Assembly (NCBI RefSeq): GCF_904849725.1
Contig: NC_058518.1
Span: 512,665,225 to 512,729,224, forward strand
Reading direction: 5' to 3'
DNA: 64,000 nucleotides
Source: Hordeum vulgare subsp. vulgare
Taxonomy: Eukaryota; Streptophyta; Magnoliopsida; Poales; Poaceae
Position numbers and translations under genes: made by a program. The notes beneath the pieces are model-generated. The model saw nothing but the letters and a program-made list of their open reading frames with translations, was not told the origin of the DNA and searched no databases. This document shows positions 9,919 to 21,439 of this stretch, in pieces. The stretch's first letter is position 1; each line of letters opens with the position of its first letter.

Positions 9919-12475
9919 GAAGGGGTATTAGTCCCGGTTCGTATTACGAACCGGGGCTATTTCATCGTTGTTTTTTTGTTTTTGAGCAATTTTTGGGTTT
10001 AGGGTTTTGCACTAAATTGGATGGGCTATTTTGCTGCCCCCTATTTTCCCATTTATTTGTTACATATATATTGCACATCGTCATGAATATATTATACCAT
10101 CTCATCCGTCGTGCTTTGTCGAACATATTTATAAAATGTAGACACGAGTTACATGCACATATATGCATCTTTTTTACACTGTATTATTTCATATCATTTT
10201 CGTCGAATGACAATAGTATTCTAATCGATCATCTAACAACTCATCATCATCTTAATCATATACCAAGTTATCATATGATACACATAAAATAAAACAAAGA
10301 AACATCATAATATATAGTCATCATAACATCCTAATCGATCATGTCAAGTAATAATATAAAATCAGAATAACTTGTCTCTCATAAGACCTAGTCCTCGCTC
10401 TTAGATAAATGTCATAAAACAGAATGACACCTATGTCTCCATGATGAATCACAGAGATCCAACGTTCTCTAACTTGTTCATTGCGAACCTTCTTTATTTC
10501 TCTCCATGCTTCAATTTGGAGCCTTCTTTATCTTGATTTGAGGTTACTCGAGTATGGAGCATCGAACTCAGCCATCAGTAGGCTTTTAATTTTCATTTGA
10601 CCTTCTGGGAGCATCATCAGAGGCACTACATCATGTGGCAGTTGATGTTGAAGAACATAATAATAATCTAGTTAGTAATGTAATCAACATCATTTATGCA
10701 ATAGTAGAGCGTACTTAATTATGAAACTCTTACCAATACATTTCGGCGAATGTCATCCGGCCTCAACCTATGCACTAGTGGCATGTAAAATGTATAATTT
10801 TGACCAATTCCAAATTTATACGGGAAGGTATCCCTAGAAACCAGAACACCAGCAACAAAAAATGGAGAAGAACATCCTTCTCTTCCCAAGTTAGATGTGA
10901 TCCATACGTGTAGTGTGTTGTGTCAATTAATTTCCGTAATTCAGTCGAAGCAACGAAATAACTGTAAATTATAATTTAACAAATTTAGTATATGGATGAA
11001 CACCAATTATTTCTAAATATAAATGCAAATTACTTGAAAAATATGGTTGAGAAACTCACATGAAGGTAAAACAGGAAGCATATCATCGACAACCACCCAA
11101 ATGTCGATGTTGCCTGTCATATTATCTTCAGGACGAAGATCGAAGGTTATTTTCATACCTTCCTGAAATCCATATGCCTTGCAAAGATCTTCCTACTTTG
11201 GGCACCCAAATTATGTTTAAAAAACTGAATTAAATACTTTGATATCAAATGTGTGACCATGTATAGTCCTCAGGTTAGTGTTCCTCGTCTCAATTCTCTC
11301 GTGGTCTTCGAAACCGAACCTCTCCAACACATAACTTCTTGCATGGCAAGGGATGAACATATCTCCATTCTCGTCAAGCTTCATGCTGAAGAACCTATCG
11401 TCTCGCAGGTGAGGCGTGTCACACATACCCGGACAGTCGCCGTAATATTCGCACTCCCAATATTCATCGTCAGACATTTCCTGTTTTAATGTGGTAAATG
11501 TGTGTAAACAACAATCATGACACTATATATATATCGAAAGAATTGAAAATCTATATATATATATATAAACATAGCTAGCTAGGCCACTCGGGCATTCCGA
11601 CAAAACTTAGCACAATTTAGCAAGCAAAAGTGAGAAACTGACTACAGTTATATGCATTATATTAACACCAACAAAAGGATGATATTTGTAGGTTGGTGAA
11701 ATATGTATGTGCCCTTTTTCCTCTCCAAAGTTTAAATATGTTGTTTGAAACCATTGGTTGTGTAATTCAAACCTAATGTGCCTACTTACATGAAATTTAC
11801 AAACATGATTTTTTCCTTCTTTCTAGTTAGCCCATCAAAAGATCTTCAACAAACATATATATCTTGAATTTCTTATTAACATATGCATCTCAATTTCCAT
11901 TATTTCAATTTGTTCTAGCTTGAACCGATGGCCCTAAAATCTAAATGGCAGCAACCTTGGGGTGCCTAGAGCGGGAGGGGAGGGGGCGGCGGCGCCTGGA
12001 GGGGGTGGGCTTACCAGAGCGGGATGGGGAGCGAGGGGGCCGGCCGACTTACCGGAGCAAGAGAGGGGAAGGGGGCTTACCGCGGGAGGGGAGGGGGGCG
12101 ACGGCGACGGCGAGGGAGGCGGCGGCGACGACGACGACATTGACGGCGAGGGAGGCGGCGGCGGGGAGGAGCGGGGCAACGGCGACGACGTCGGGGAAGA
12201 GTTGCGCAGCCTGACGGCGTCGAGGGTTCGTCCGTCGCGGGGAGAAAGAAGATCGAAACTGTTTTGATTTGGACATCACAAATTTGTACCTCCCGCGTTT
12301 ATAGGCGGAGCATTAGTCCCGGTTCGCGGGTTGAACCGGCACTAAAGACCCCCTTTAGTCCCGGGCCGAGCCATGACCCGGGACTAAAGACCCCTTTTCG
12401 GCAGGCGGAGTGGCGGGAAATGAGGGTCTTTAGTCCCGGATCGTGGCTCGAACCAGGACTAAAGACTAAAGACCT
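9919..12475. mobile_element. probable DNA-transposon segment with AGTCCCGGTTCG inverted repeats
   Basis: At 9928-9955 TTAGTCCCGGTTCG is followed by its inverse CGAACCGGGGCT. Between 12310 and 12475 there are three further inverted pairs (TTAGTCCCGGTTCG with GAACCGGCACTAAAG; TTTAGTCCCGGG with CCCGGGACTAAAG; TTTAGTCCCGG with CCAGGACTAAAG). Such hairpins are subterminal repeats of a large grass DNA-transposon group. The enclosed decayed gene suggests one element, but no clear terminus or target duplication is visible, so superfamily and exact ends are unresolved. Confidence 0.5.
10370..12279 (-). pseudogene. decayed multi-exon B3-like gene carried in a transposon
   Basis: On the minus strand there is a GC-rich first exon (12279 down to about 12000) with three GTAAG donor-like sites. 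A second exon opens after an AAAACAG acceptor at about 11481 (MSDDEYWECEYYGDC..) and runs to a GTGAGT donor near 11067. Its frame holds three in-frame stops between 11190 and 11222, yet conserved-looking protein continues (YGFQEGMKITFDLRPED, then IWVVVDDMLPVLP). A third exon-like block (about 10955-10740) contains TYGSHLTWEEKDVL, then in a shifted frame YTFYMPLVHRLRPDDIRRN before a GTAAGAG donor. A fourth (about 10640-10370) contains HDVVPLMMLPEGQMKIKS and, after a stop, HHGDIGVILFYDI. The alternating pattern resembles plant B3-type proteins, but I recognise this only loosely. Dead copy. Confidence 0.55.
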
Positions 12476-13082
12476 TGGGTGGCGGCATTCCAAAGTTTAT
12501 TCCCACCTCGCTTGTCGAGAGGAGCCGGACTCGTTTATAAGCCCCGCTGTCCCAACCGTGTCGAGCTCCTCTCTAAAGCAGGCTTACACACCTAAACGCA
12601 CTGTAAATTTAAAAATTGCAAATATATGTGAAATTATAGACAAAATTCAACCTAAATTCAAAGTGAGGTCAGTGTGAATTTAGGTTGAATTTTCTCTATA
12701 AATTCTCATACAGGTTCAATTTTTTTCCTTTATTTTTGTTTTGTTCTTTGCTTTATTTATTTTGTTTTTTTCTACTTACAACTAAATATTTAATTTTCAA
12801 ATTTGAATTCTTTAAAATTTGTGAATAACCTTACTTTTATTTTTTGCTATTAAATATTTTCTATTCTATTTTAGTTTTCTATTAAAGATTTTAACCAAAA
12901 AACTTTATGAAAATTCTTTTGAGTTGATTTTTTATTTCTTTTTAGTTAATGTTTTACTTGATTCTTTTTAACAAATAAGCACTTTGATAATTTTAGTTTA
13001 TTTTTTTAATTCATTCATTTTAGTTAATGTTTTAGTTGATTCTTTTTACTCACTTTTTTTTGTTTTCTGTTAAATATTTTCA
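12476..13082. repeat. AT-rich low-complexity block
   Basis: T-rich sequence with short recurring phrases (ATTTTAGTTAATGTTTTA, GTTGATTCTTTTTA, TTTTCTATTAAA) and no coding potential. It resembles simple internal filler of grass DNA transposons and precedes the 335-bp tandem repeats. Confidence 0.5.
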
Positions 13083-13890
13083 CAAATTTTCAACAATTTC
13101 TCACTTCATTTGGTATTTTTCATGCATTTACTTATTTTTTTTAGCTAGTTGAGCCTGAAATTGAAAAGCACTACAAATGAACTCTGAAAATATTGAAAGT
13201 TGGCATAGTATGATCATTTCACCCACATAGCATGTGCTAAAAAGTTGAGAGAGTTACGACAAAAACTGGATGCACTTTGTGTACAAAACGGACAATCTCT
13301 CTCAAAGTATTAGGGTTTCGAACGAGAACTCATATGTTACAAAGGGATTTTATTTTTTTTTGAATTTATTTGAACTCCATACTTTTTGTGTGTTGAAAAT
13401 GCACCATTCAAAGGCACATCACAAATTTTCAACAATTTCTGACTTCATTTGGTATTTTTTGTGCATTTACTTTTTTTGAGCTAGTTGACCCTGAAATTGA
13501 AAAGCACTACAAATGAAATCTGAAAATGTTCAAAGTTGGCATGGTATTATAATTTCACCCACAAAGCATGTGCTAAAAAGTTGAGAGGGTTACGACAAAA
13601 ACTGGATGCACTTCGTGTACAAAACGGCCAATCTCTCTCGAAGTATGAGGGTTTTAAACGAGAACTTATGTGTTACAAAGTGATTTCATTTTTTTTGAAC
13701 TTATTTGAACTCCATACTTTTTGTGTGTTCAAAATGCACCATTCAAAGGCACATCACAAATTTTCAACAATTTTTGACTTCATTTGGTATTTTCGTGCAT
13801 TTTTTTGAGCTAGTTGACCGTGAAATTGAAAAGCACTACAAATGAACTATGAAAATATTGAAAGTTGACATGGTCATCATTTCACCCACC
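13083..13890. repeat. tandem repeat, about 335-bp period, 2.4 copies
   Basis: CACAAATTTTCAACAATTT begins copies at about 13080, 13420 and 13755. Each copy continues with GAGCTAGTTGA, AAGCACTACAAATGAA, TTTCACCCACATAGCATGTG (with small changes) and AAAACTGGATGCACTT. Adjacent copies differ by scattered substitutions and short indels. I associate this repeat with the interior of large grass CACTA-type elements. The small ORFs at 13270-13479 and 13536-13808 are by-products of the repeat. Confidence 0.85.
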
Positions 13891-13892
13891 TC

Positions 13893-14070
13893 ATTTTTCG
13901 ACCGTCGATGATGGTCGCTATTCCTTCTTCCCCTAGTCATAACAAATATCTAGCTCAAGGAGAAGAAGGAGAAGCGACCCCACAACAACTGTCGGCATTC
14001 TTCTTCTCTCATATATATATGGGGGACACTCCCTCACGTGATTTTTCGACCGTCGATGATGGTCGCTACT
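13893..14070. repeat. tandem repeat, about 146-bp period, left portion
   Basis: The phrase TTTTTCGACCGTCGATGATG starts units at about 13893 and 14042. Each continues with GGTCGCTA, TCCTTCTTCCCCTAGT, ATAACAAATATCTAGC and a GAGAAGAAGGAGAAGCGACC segment. The array stops at 14070 where the Athila LTR begins and resumes at 63646, so the retrotransposon inserted inside it. The target duplication is CTACT (14066-14070) versus CTAGT (63646-63650). Confidence 0.85.
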
Positions 14071-14298
14071 TGATACGTCCATTTTGCATCATGTTTTCAC
14101 GTTGATATTTATCGCTTCTTTGGCTGTTATTTCACTTCACGATACTATTCTTATGCCTTTTCTCTCTTATTTTGCAAGGTTTACATGAAGAGGGAGAATA
14201 CCGGCAACTGGAATTCTGGCCTGAAAGTGGAGCAAAGTTGAGATACCTATTCTACGCAACTCCAAACGCTGTGAAAATCAACGAAGATTTTTCCCCAA

Positions 14299-14310
14299 TA
14301 TATAAAAATA
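14299..14310 (+). promoter_or_regulatory. TATA-like box in the Athila LTR
   Basis: TATATAAAAATA lies about 230 bp into the LTR, and the same box is in the right LTR near 62353-62364. It is the best core-promoter candidate in this LTR. The GC-rich hairpin 40 bp downstream would then fall in the transcribed leader. This is inferred from sequence alone. Confidence 0.45.
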
Positions 14311-15202
14311 CTGGGCCGAAGAAGTACCGGAGGAGGGCCAGGGGGTGGCCACAAGCCTGCACGGCGCGTCCACCCCCCATGTCGCACCATGGGGGCTTGT
14401 GGGCACCCTGTTGGCCCACTTGCCCCCCTCTTTTGCTATATGGAGGGTTTCGTCCAGAAAAAAAATCAGAGGGGAGCTTTTTCATCCAGAAAAAAAGTCC
14501 ACGAGGCGGAACTTGAGCAGAACCAATCTAGAGCTCCGGCAGGATGATCCTGTCGGGGAAACTTCCCTCCCAAAGGGGGAAATCATCGCCATCGTCATCA
14601 CCAACACTCCTCTCATCGGAGGGGACTCGTCACCATCAACATCGTCATCAGCACCATCTCATCTCCAAACCCTAGTTCATCTCTTGTAACCAATCTCCGT
14701 CTCGCGACTCTGATTGGTACTTGTAAGGTTGCTAGTAGTGTTGATTACTCTTTGTAGTTGATGCTAGTTGGATTATTTGGTGGAAGAGATTATGTTCAAA
14801 TCCTTGATGCTACTCATTACACCTCTGATCATGATTATGATTATGCTTTATGAGTAGTTACTTTTGTTCCTGAGGACATGGGATAAGTCATGCTAATAAT
14901 AGTCATGTGAATTTGGTATTCGTTAGGTATTTTGATATGTTGTATGTTGTTTTCACTACTACAAAATCTATCAGCAACGACGGTGGCTAAAAGTTGTTGG
15001 TCGTTAAAATCTTGGCAAGACTCCACAGGATGGAAATCACACCTCGGGGTTTACCTTTAACAACCACCAAATTCCTCGTTGCTAAGCCAAGTATAGTTTT
15101 TATCTTTCGATCTCATCTAGAGGAGCAGGTAGTCCATCAGATAGCCAAGGAATAAATAGATTTGTTATTCGCATCCAAAAAATATAGATTTGTTATGGTT
15201 CC

Positions 15203-15785
15203 GTGTGTGTACGTCGTTATCCTCTCGTCCTCCCTTATTTTCTCCCTCATCCCGATCCGATCTCAGCCTTCTCACGTGCTGACGCCATTGAAGAAGCCGC
15301 CAAGATGGGAGTGATGGGAGACACATCATCCACCGCCGAGCATTGCAATGGGCCGAATTATAGTGGGGAAGGGACACCGCCCATCGCCGTGACTCGCTGT
15401 GGGAGGAGAATGCTGACGCGAGACACGCAGTCGGCCACCGAGCATCATCGTCGTTCGCCGCCGAGACTCGCCGTGGGGTGACCCTGAGCTGCATCAGGCT
15501 AGCGGGAAAGTGACGCCGTTAGCCGTCGGAACTCGCCATGGCAGGAGCTGCAGCGGGCTGGCGACAGCGGCTGCACTGGCACGGGCGCGCTATTGGGGAT
15601 GCGCCGAGCGCCACCGGTGCCGCTGTGAACCCCCTGCCTCCCTCCATCGAGCTTCCATCTCGGTGCTCTCTCAAGCCCCCATTACCGAAGCATGGAGAAA
15701 GAAATCTGGGCACCAGTTCCTCCGTTTACACCGGTGCACTTCAGTTCTACTATTGTTGGTAGCTCCTCGTTCTGCAGACTACTAA
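15203..15785 (+). other. GC-rich fragment inside the small CACTA element
   Basis: A block with overlapping ORFs in several frames (15203-15481, 15510-15785, 15538-15762 plus; 15165-15494, 15519-15713 minus), rich in GCCG and CGCC phrases. It looks like a promoter-proximal or first-exon region, perhaps the 5' part of the element's own gene or captured host DNA. No domain is recognised. Confidence 0.35.
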
Positions 15786-16125
15786 ATTGATGGTAATCAC
15801 CTCATTGCTTTGCCGTTCCTCATTCATTACAAGCTTGCTTTGTTTATCTTGATGCAATCTTTCGTAGTTATAGGCTGTATGCATAGTGGTGTCAAGTGAA
15901 TGATCAGTTCTAGTTTATTCTACATTTACATAGCCTGCCCTCGTACATTGAGCCACTGATAGAGCAGTGCGATGAGGGTGAAGGCATGTTCAAATAATAT
16001 TGATGCAGCTTAGAAACATATATTATTTGACGCAATTAAGGTATGTTTGGTTACAAGTTCTAACATATAACCTGAATCTCTATGTTGCTATACTTATGAT
16101 ACTTTTTTTATGAACAACTATTTAG

Positions 16126-16705
16126 GACAAGTTAGAAAATATTAACGAGAACATTGCAATAGATGTGTACAAAAATGTGATATTAGACCATGCCAAGAAA
16201 CATTGGATCAACTGACGTGGAAACTTGCACCGGTATTTTGTTAAACTCAATATGATTATGCAAGAGGCTTTGAAAAAGGTACCTAAAGATATACCAAATG
16301 GTGATTGGGAATGGATTGTGAAGGAGCATTTCTTCGGCAATGAGTTTTTGGTGAGTTCTCATGTTGCCTCTCAATTTTAAACCATTGTGCGGTTGACAGT
16401 GCAATCCTCTAACTACAGAATAAGAGCAAGAGAAACACCCAAAACAGAGCTAACCTCAAAATGCTACATCAATTTGGCAGTAAACCATGTAGACAGATAA
16501 TCTTGGACATGGTACATACTTTAATTTCTCTTGCTTTTCTTTTTCAATAATACAAGATCAATGTGACTTGTCTTGCCATTTTATTTCTACTAATAATAGT
16601 CGCTTACCTGTGTTGAAACAGGGAGGAAAGGATAACAAGCCTTCGAGTATGGATACACTATTTTTAGAGACACTTGAAACGTTGGTGAAGAATGATATCA
16701 ACTGA
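16126..16705 (+). pseudogene. Transposase_24-like (TNP1/Ptta) gene remnant
   Basis: Three exon-like pieces. The first (16126-16350) follows a TATTTAG acceptor, contains a TGA after HAKKHWIN, then KVPKDIPNGDWEWIVKEHFF, and ends at a GTGAGT donor. The second (16419-16511) follows an ACTACAG acceptor and reads NRANLKMLHQFGSKPC. The third (16622-16705) follows AAACAG and reads GGKDNKPSSMDTLFLETLE to a TGA. The Asn-Arg..Lys..Gly-Ser pattern with a following short acidic block is what I know from the plant Transposase_24 family, an accessory protein of CACTA elements. The 5' part is missing. Non-functional as a whole. Confidence 0.55.
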
Positions 16706-17970
16706 AATGACAATGGTGTTCCTTCATTGAAGATTAATAAATATTATCTTTTCTAGTTGTCTTGTTTTCGAGGTAGAGATGATCAAGTGCATTGGTCATA
16801 TAAGGAGTGCTTTTCACTCAAATTTCTTAAACGATATTTTCATTTCAGAATTGTATGTCAGAATATTGATATTTCTATTAATGAATGGGACTATGATCCT
16901 TTCAATTCAGATTATTTTGTTTCTATATTAATGTAGATGCTAATATTGAAATGTTAGATGCTGCATAAAGTGATCATCGCTGAATGGAATGTTATACTAA
17001 ATTAAGTGGTTCCGAAGGATATCAAATTGTGAAGAGGGCGGTCGGTAATGATACTTTGCTCACCACAATAACATTATTAGCGACGACAAAAGTGGTCGTT
17101 GATACTACAATTGTGGTCGTTATTGCCTTGGAATTGATGACGACACATCATCCTATCGTTACAAATTTAACGACCACAAAATGTATGTGGTCGTTATACT
17201 TTTAACGACGGAGCCTACTACGACTAGCACACTGTGGTCGTTAATGACCTTTAACGACCACAATCCGTTCTTTAACAACCACATATACCGTCGTTAAAAA
17301 CCATTTTCCTAGTAGTGTTTTCCTCTAGTGGTGTTATGTGAACGTCGACTACATAACACTTCACCATTATTTGGGCCTAGAGGAAGGCATTGGGAAGTAG
17401 TAAGTAGATGATGGGTTGCTAGAGTGACAGAAGCTTAAACCCTAGTTTATGCGTTACTTCGTAAGGGGCTGATTTGGATCCACTAGTTTAATGCTATGGT
17501 TAGACTTTGTCTTAATTCTTCTTTCATAGTTGCCGATGCTTGCGATAGGGGTTAATCATAAGTGGGATGCTTGTCCAATTAAGGGCAGTACCCAAGCGCC
17601 GGTCCAGCCGCATATCAAACTATCAAAGTAACGAACGCGAATCATATGAACATGATGAAACTAGCATGACAGAAATTCCCGTGTTTCCTGGGGAGCGTTT
17701 TTCCTCCTATAAGACTTTGTCCAGGCTTGTCCCTTGCTACAAAAGGGATTGGGCCACTTTTCTGCACCGTTGCTACTTTTGTTGCTTGTTGCTTGCTACG
17801 AATCATCTCACCACACAATCACTTGTTACCGATAATTTCAGTGCTTGCAAATATTTCCGTGCTGAAAACCACTTGTCAGATCCTTCTGCTCCTCGTTGGG
17901 TTTGACACTCTTACTTATCGAAAGGACTACGATTGATCCCCTATACTTGTGGGTCATCAAGACTCTTTTC

Positions 17971-17988
17971 TAGCGCCGTTGCTGGGGA
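17971..17988 (+). other. primer binding site of the Athila element
   Basis: TAGCGCCGTTGCTGGGGA lies 11 bp after the LTR. It matches the complement of the plant tRNA-Asp 3' end, seen perfectly in the relative at 50175-50192 as TGGCGCCGTTGCCGGGGA, except for two transitions (G to A, C to T). The mismatches suggest decay by cytosine deamination. Confidence 0.75.
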
Positions 17989-18066
17989 GTGAAGCGCCTT
18001 TGGTAAGTGGAACTTGGTAAGGAAACATTCATATAGTGTGCTGAAATTTCTTGTCACTTGTCACTA

Positions 18067-20890
18067 TGGATACTAATCCTTTGAGGGGCTTGTTCGGGGT
18101 ATCTTCACCTCGAACGGAAGCACAAAGAGTTGCTCCTCAAGTTGCTGCACCTACTGAAAATGTTTGCTTTGAATTTCCTTTGGGTATGCTTGAGAAACTG
18201 CTGGCTAATCCTTTTACAGGAGATGGAACATCACATCCTGACTTGCATCTGATCTATGTAGATGAAGTTTGTGGTTTATTTAAGCTTGCAGGTGTGCCCG
18301 AGGATGAGGTCAAGAAGAAGGTCTTTCCTTTATCTTTGAAGGATAAGGCATTGACATGGTATAGGCTATGTGATGATACTGGATCATGGGACTGCAATCG
18401 GTTGAAATTGGAATTTCATCAAAAGTTTTATCCTATGCATTTAGTACATCGTGATCGAAATTATATTTATAATTTTTGGCCTCGTGACAGAGAAAGCATC
18501 GCTCAAGCTTGGGGGAGGCTTAAATCAATGCTATATTCATGCCCCAATCATGAGCTCTCGAGAGAAATTATCATTCAGAACTTCTATGCTCGGCTTTCCC
18601 ATGATGATCGCACCATGGTTGACACTTCTTGTACCGGTTCTTTTATGAAGGGAGATATTGACTTCAAGTGGAATTTATTGGAGAGAATTAAACGCAACTC
18701 TGAAGATTGGGAGCTTGAAGAAGGTAAGGAGTCAGGTATGAATTTCACTTTTGATTGCGTTAAATCCTTTGTTGAGACAAATACTTTTTGTGACTTTAGC
18801 GCTAAGTATGGACTTGACTCTGAGATAGTAGCTTCATTGTGTGAATCTTTTGCTGCTCATGTTGATCTCCCCAAAGAGAAGTGGTTTAAATTTCATCCTC
18901 CTTTAGAAGTCAATGTAGTCAAAACCACTCCAGTTGAAGAGAGAGTCATTGCCTATAATGATCCTATGGTTCCCAGTGCTTACATTGAGAAACCACCTTT
19001 CCCTGTTAGGATAAAGGATCATTCTAAAGCTTCAACTGTGATACGTAGAGGCTATATTAGAACACCTACACCCCCTGAGAAAATTAGAGTTGAACCTAGC
19101 ATTGCTATTATCAAAGATCTTCTGTCTGAAGAAGTTGAGGGACATAATATTCACTTTTGTGAAGATGCTGCTAGAATTGCTAAACCTCACGTTAGAGACA
19201 AACATAGGCCTGTTGTTGGCATGCTTGTGGTTTCTGTTAAGATAGGAGATCATTGTTATCATGGCTTATGTGACTTGGGTGCTAGTGTTAGTGCAATACC
19301 TCAATCCTTATACGATGAAGTCAAATATGAGATTGCACCTGTTGAGATAGAACCTATAGATGTCACTATTCAGCTTGCCAATAGAGATACTATCTGTCGT
19401 GTGGGAATTGTTAGGGATGTTGAAGTCTTTTGTGGTAAAACGAAGTATCCTGCTGATTTCCATGTTCTTGCTACCGCTCAAGATAGCTTTTGTCCCATCA
19501 TATTTGGTAGACCTTTTCTCAACACTGTCAATGCTCATATTGATTGTGAGAAGCAAACTGTCACTGTTGGCTTTGAAGGAGTGTCACATGATTTCAATTT
19601 CTCTAAGTTCGGTAGACAACCTCATGAAAAGGAGTTGCCTAGTAGGGATGAAACTATTTCCTTAGCTTGTCTTGTCGTGCCTCCTACTGATCCCTTAGAG
19701 CAATACTTGCTTGAGCATGAAAATGATATGCATATGGATGAAAGGGATGAAATAGATAGAGTTGTCTTAGAACAATATCCTATCCTTAAGAATAATCTGC
19801 CTGTTGAACTGCTTGGGGATCCACCTCCACCAAAGGGTGATCCTGTGTTCGAGCTTAAACAGTTGCTTGATACTCTTAAGTATGCCTATCTTGATGAAAA
19901 GGAGATATATCCTGTTATTATTAGTGCTAGCCTCTCAAAGCAGGAAGAAAAGAAGTTACTAAAAACTCTGAGGAAGCACCGCGCTGCTATAGGATATACT
20001 CTTGATGATCTTAAGGGCATTAGTCCCACTCTATGCCGGCATAAGATTGAAATTGATCCTGAATTCAAACCAGTTGCTGATCATCAAAGGAGATTGAATC
20101 CTAAGATGAAAGAAGTAGTGAGAAAAGAAATACTAAAGCTCCTAGAAGCAGGTATTATCTATCATGTTGCTCATAGCGATTGGGTGAGTCCGGTGCATTG
20201 CGTTCCTAAGAAAGGAGGCATTACCGTTGTCCCTAATGATAAGGATGAGTTGATCCCACAGAGGATTATTACTGGCTATAGGATGGTGATTGATTTTATG
20301 AAGTTGAATAAGGCCACTAGGAAAGATCATTACCCTCTGCCTTTTATTGACCAAATGCTAGAGAGACTGTCCAAACACACACACTTCTTCTTTCTAGACG
20401 GTTATTCTGGTTTCTCCCAAATACCAGTTGCACAATCTGATGAGGAGAAAACCACTTTCACCTGCCGTTTCGGTACCTTTGCTTATAGACGTATGCCTTT
20501 TGGCTTGTGTAATGCACCTGCCACCTTTCAAAGATGTATGATGGCTATATTCTCTGACTTTTGTGAAAAGATTGTTGAGGTTTTCATGGATGACTTCTCC
20601 GTTTACGGGTCTTCCGTTGATGATTGCCTCAACAATCTTGATCGGGTCTTGCAGAGATGTAAAGACACCAATCTTGTCTTGATTTGGGAGAAGTGCCACT
20701 TTATGGTTAATGAAGGCATCGTCTTAGGACATAAAATTTCCGGAAGAGGTATTGAAGTCGATAAGGCTAAGGTTCATGCAATCGAGAAAATGCCATACCC
20801 CACAGATATCAGAAGGATAAGAAGTTTCCTTGGTCATGCTGGTTTCTATAGAAGGTTCATCAAAGACTTCTCTAAGATTTCTAGGCCTCT
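18067..20890 (+). pseudogene. Athila gag-pol, part 1: gag, protease, reverse transcriptase
   Basis: One open frame of about 940 codons. I take the ATG at 18067 (MDTNPLRGLFGV); an in-frame ATG at 18051 is the alternative. Gag core: LSLKDKALTWYRLCDD and AQAWGRLKSMLYSCP (about residues 95-170). Aspartic protease: GLCDLGASVSAIPQSLYDEV (about 400-420), with FGRPFLNT downstream. Reverse transcriptase starts near HRRLNPKMKEVVRKEI and contains FFLDGYSGFSQIPVA, RRMPFGLCNAPATFQR and the catalytic FMDDFSVYG. The frame is uninterrupted until the CACTA insertion splits it at KISRPL. It continues at 47606. The ORF runs on into CACTA sequence to 21026, which is not native. Confidence 0.93.
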
Positions 20891-21420
20891 CACTACAGGA
20901 ATCAACTTCTTTGTCGTCTGCCATCACAGACGGCAAAGACTAAATCCCGGACGGCAAAGAGAAAACCACAGACGGCAAAGAATCTCACGGCCGGCAAAAT
21001 TTCTGCGTCAGCCTATGACGGCATAGGACCTTCTTTGCCGTATGTCCCCCCAAAGCGGACGGAAAAGCTCTTTGCCGTCAGCTTTCCATAGGAGCAGTCG
21101 GCAAAGTGCTCGAGACGGCAGCCGACAGGGGTTGCCTCTGTTAGGGGTTAAGGAGGCTTTGCCATCTGCCTCCCCCTTATTCTTTGCCGTCTGCCTCCCC
21201 CTTATTCTTTGTCGTCTGCTCCCCTTATTCTTTGCCGTCTGCCTCCTCCTCCCCCCTCCACTCTTTGTCGTCTGCCTCCTCCTCCCCCTCCTCTGTGCCC
21301 TCTTCTTTGCCGTCTGCCCACCCTGGAGGCAGACGGCAAAGAGCCTATATAGACACCCCAGGATGCACAGCTGGGTGCCATGTGGCACCTTTACCATCAG
21401 CTCGCAGACGACAAAGAGCC
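20891..21420. repeat. CACTA subterminal repeat region
   Basis: Repeated GACGGCAAAGA in both orientations (CTTTGCCGTC), ten or more times, then a polypyrimidine run built from CTTTGCCGTCTGCCTCC (21160-21310). Such arrays are the expected binding sites for a CACTA TNPA-type protein. The ORFs here are repeat by-products. Confidence 0.85.
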
Positions 21421-21439
21421 CATATAGTACCTGTTTTTT

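Larger units (their letters stand above)
14954..17317 (+). mobile_element. CACTA (En/Spm) deletion derivative in the left LTR
   Basis: Left end CACTACTACAAAATC, right end CCTAGTAGTG (inverse CACTACTAGG), flanked by TTT on both sides (14951-14953, 17318-17320). The uninterrupted right LTR at about 63000 reads GTTG then five T then CCTC, exactly the predicted empty site. Subterminal copies of TCGTTAAA, AACGACCAC and GTGGTCGTT occur at both ends. The 2,364-bp element keeps a GC-rich fragment and a remnant of a Transposase_24-type gene, but no Transposase_21 (TNPD-like) transposase. Confidence 0.93.
14071..17959 (+). repeat. left LTR of the Athila element, with CACTA insertion
   Basis: Begins TG, ends CA. 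Without the CACTA insert and its TTT duplication it is about 1,522 bp, matching the 1,520-bp right LTR with several percent substitutions. A TATA-like box (TATATAAAAATA) lies at about 14299-14310. A GC-rich inverted repeat lies at 14345-14410 (CCACAAGCC .. GGCTTGTGG). A patch at about 14483-14499 does not match the right LTR although both flanks do. The ORFs at 14172-14516 and 17567-17936 are LTR sequence, not genes. Confidence 0.92.

Noticed and set aside
11934..12267. GC-rich plus-strand ORFs (Gly/Arg-rich) as small proteins
   Set aside because: They are antisense to the first exon of the minus-strand decayed gene and consist of GGCGGC/GACGAC repeats.
17971..17988. tRNA gene suggested by tRNA-like sequence (also 50175-50192 and 42976-42987)
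   Set aside because: Only the complement of a tRNA 3' end is present; these are primer binding sites next to LTRs.
20891..21026. C-terminal extension of the gag-pol ORF into a Gln/Arg-rich tail
   Set aside because: These codons are CACTA terminal sequence read in the Athila frame by chance; native pol resumes at 47606.
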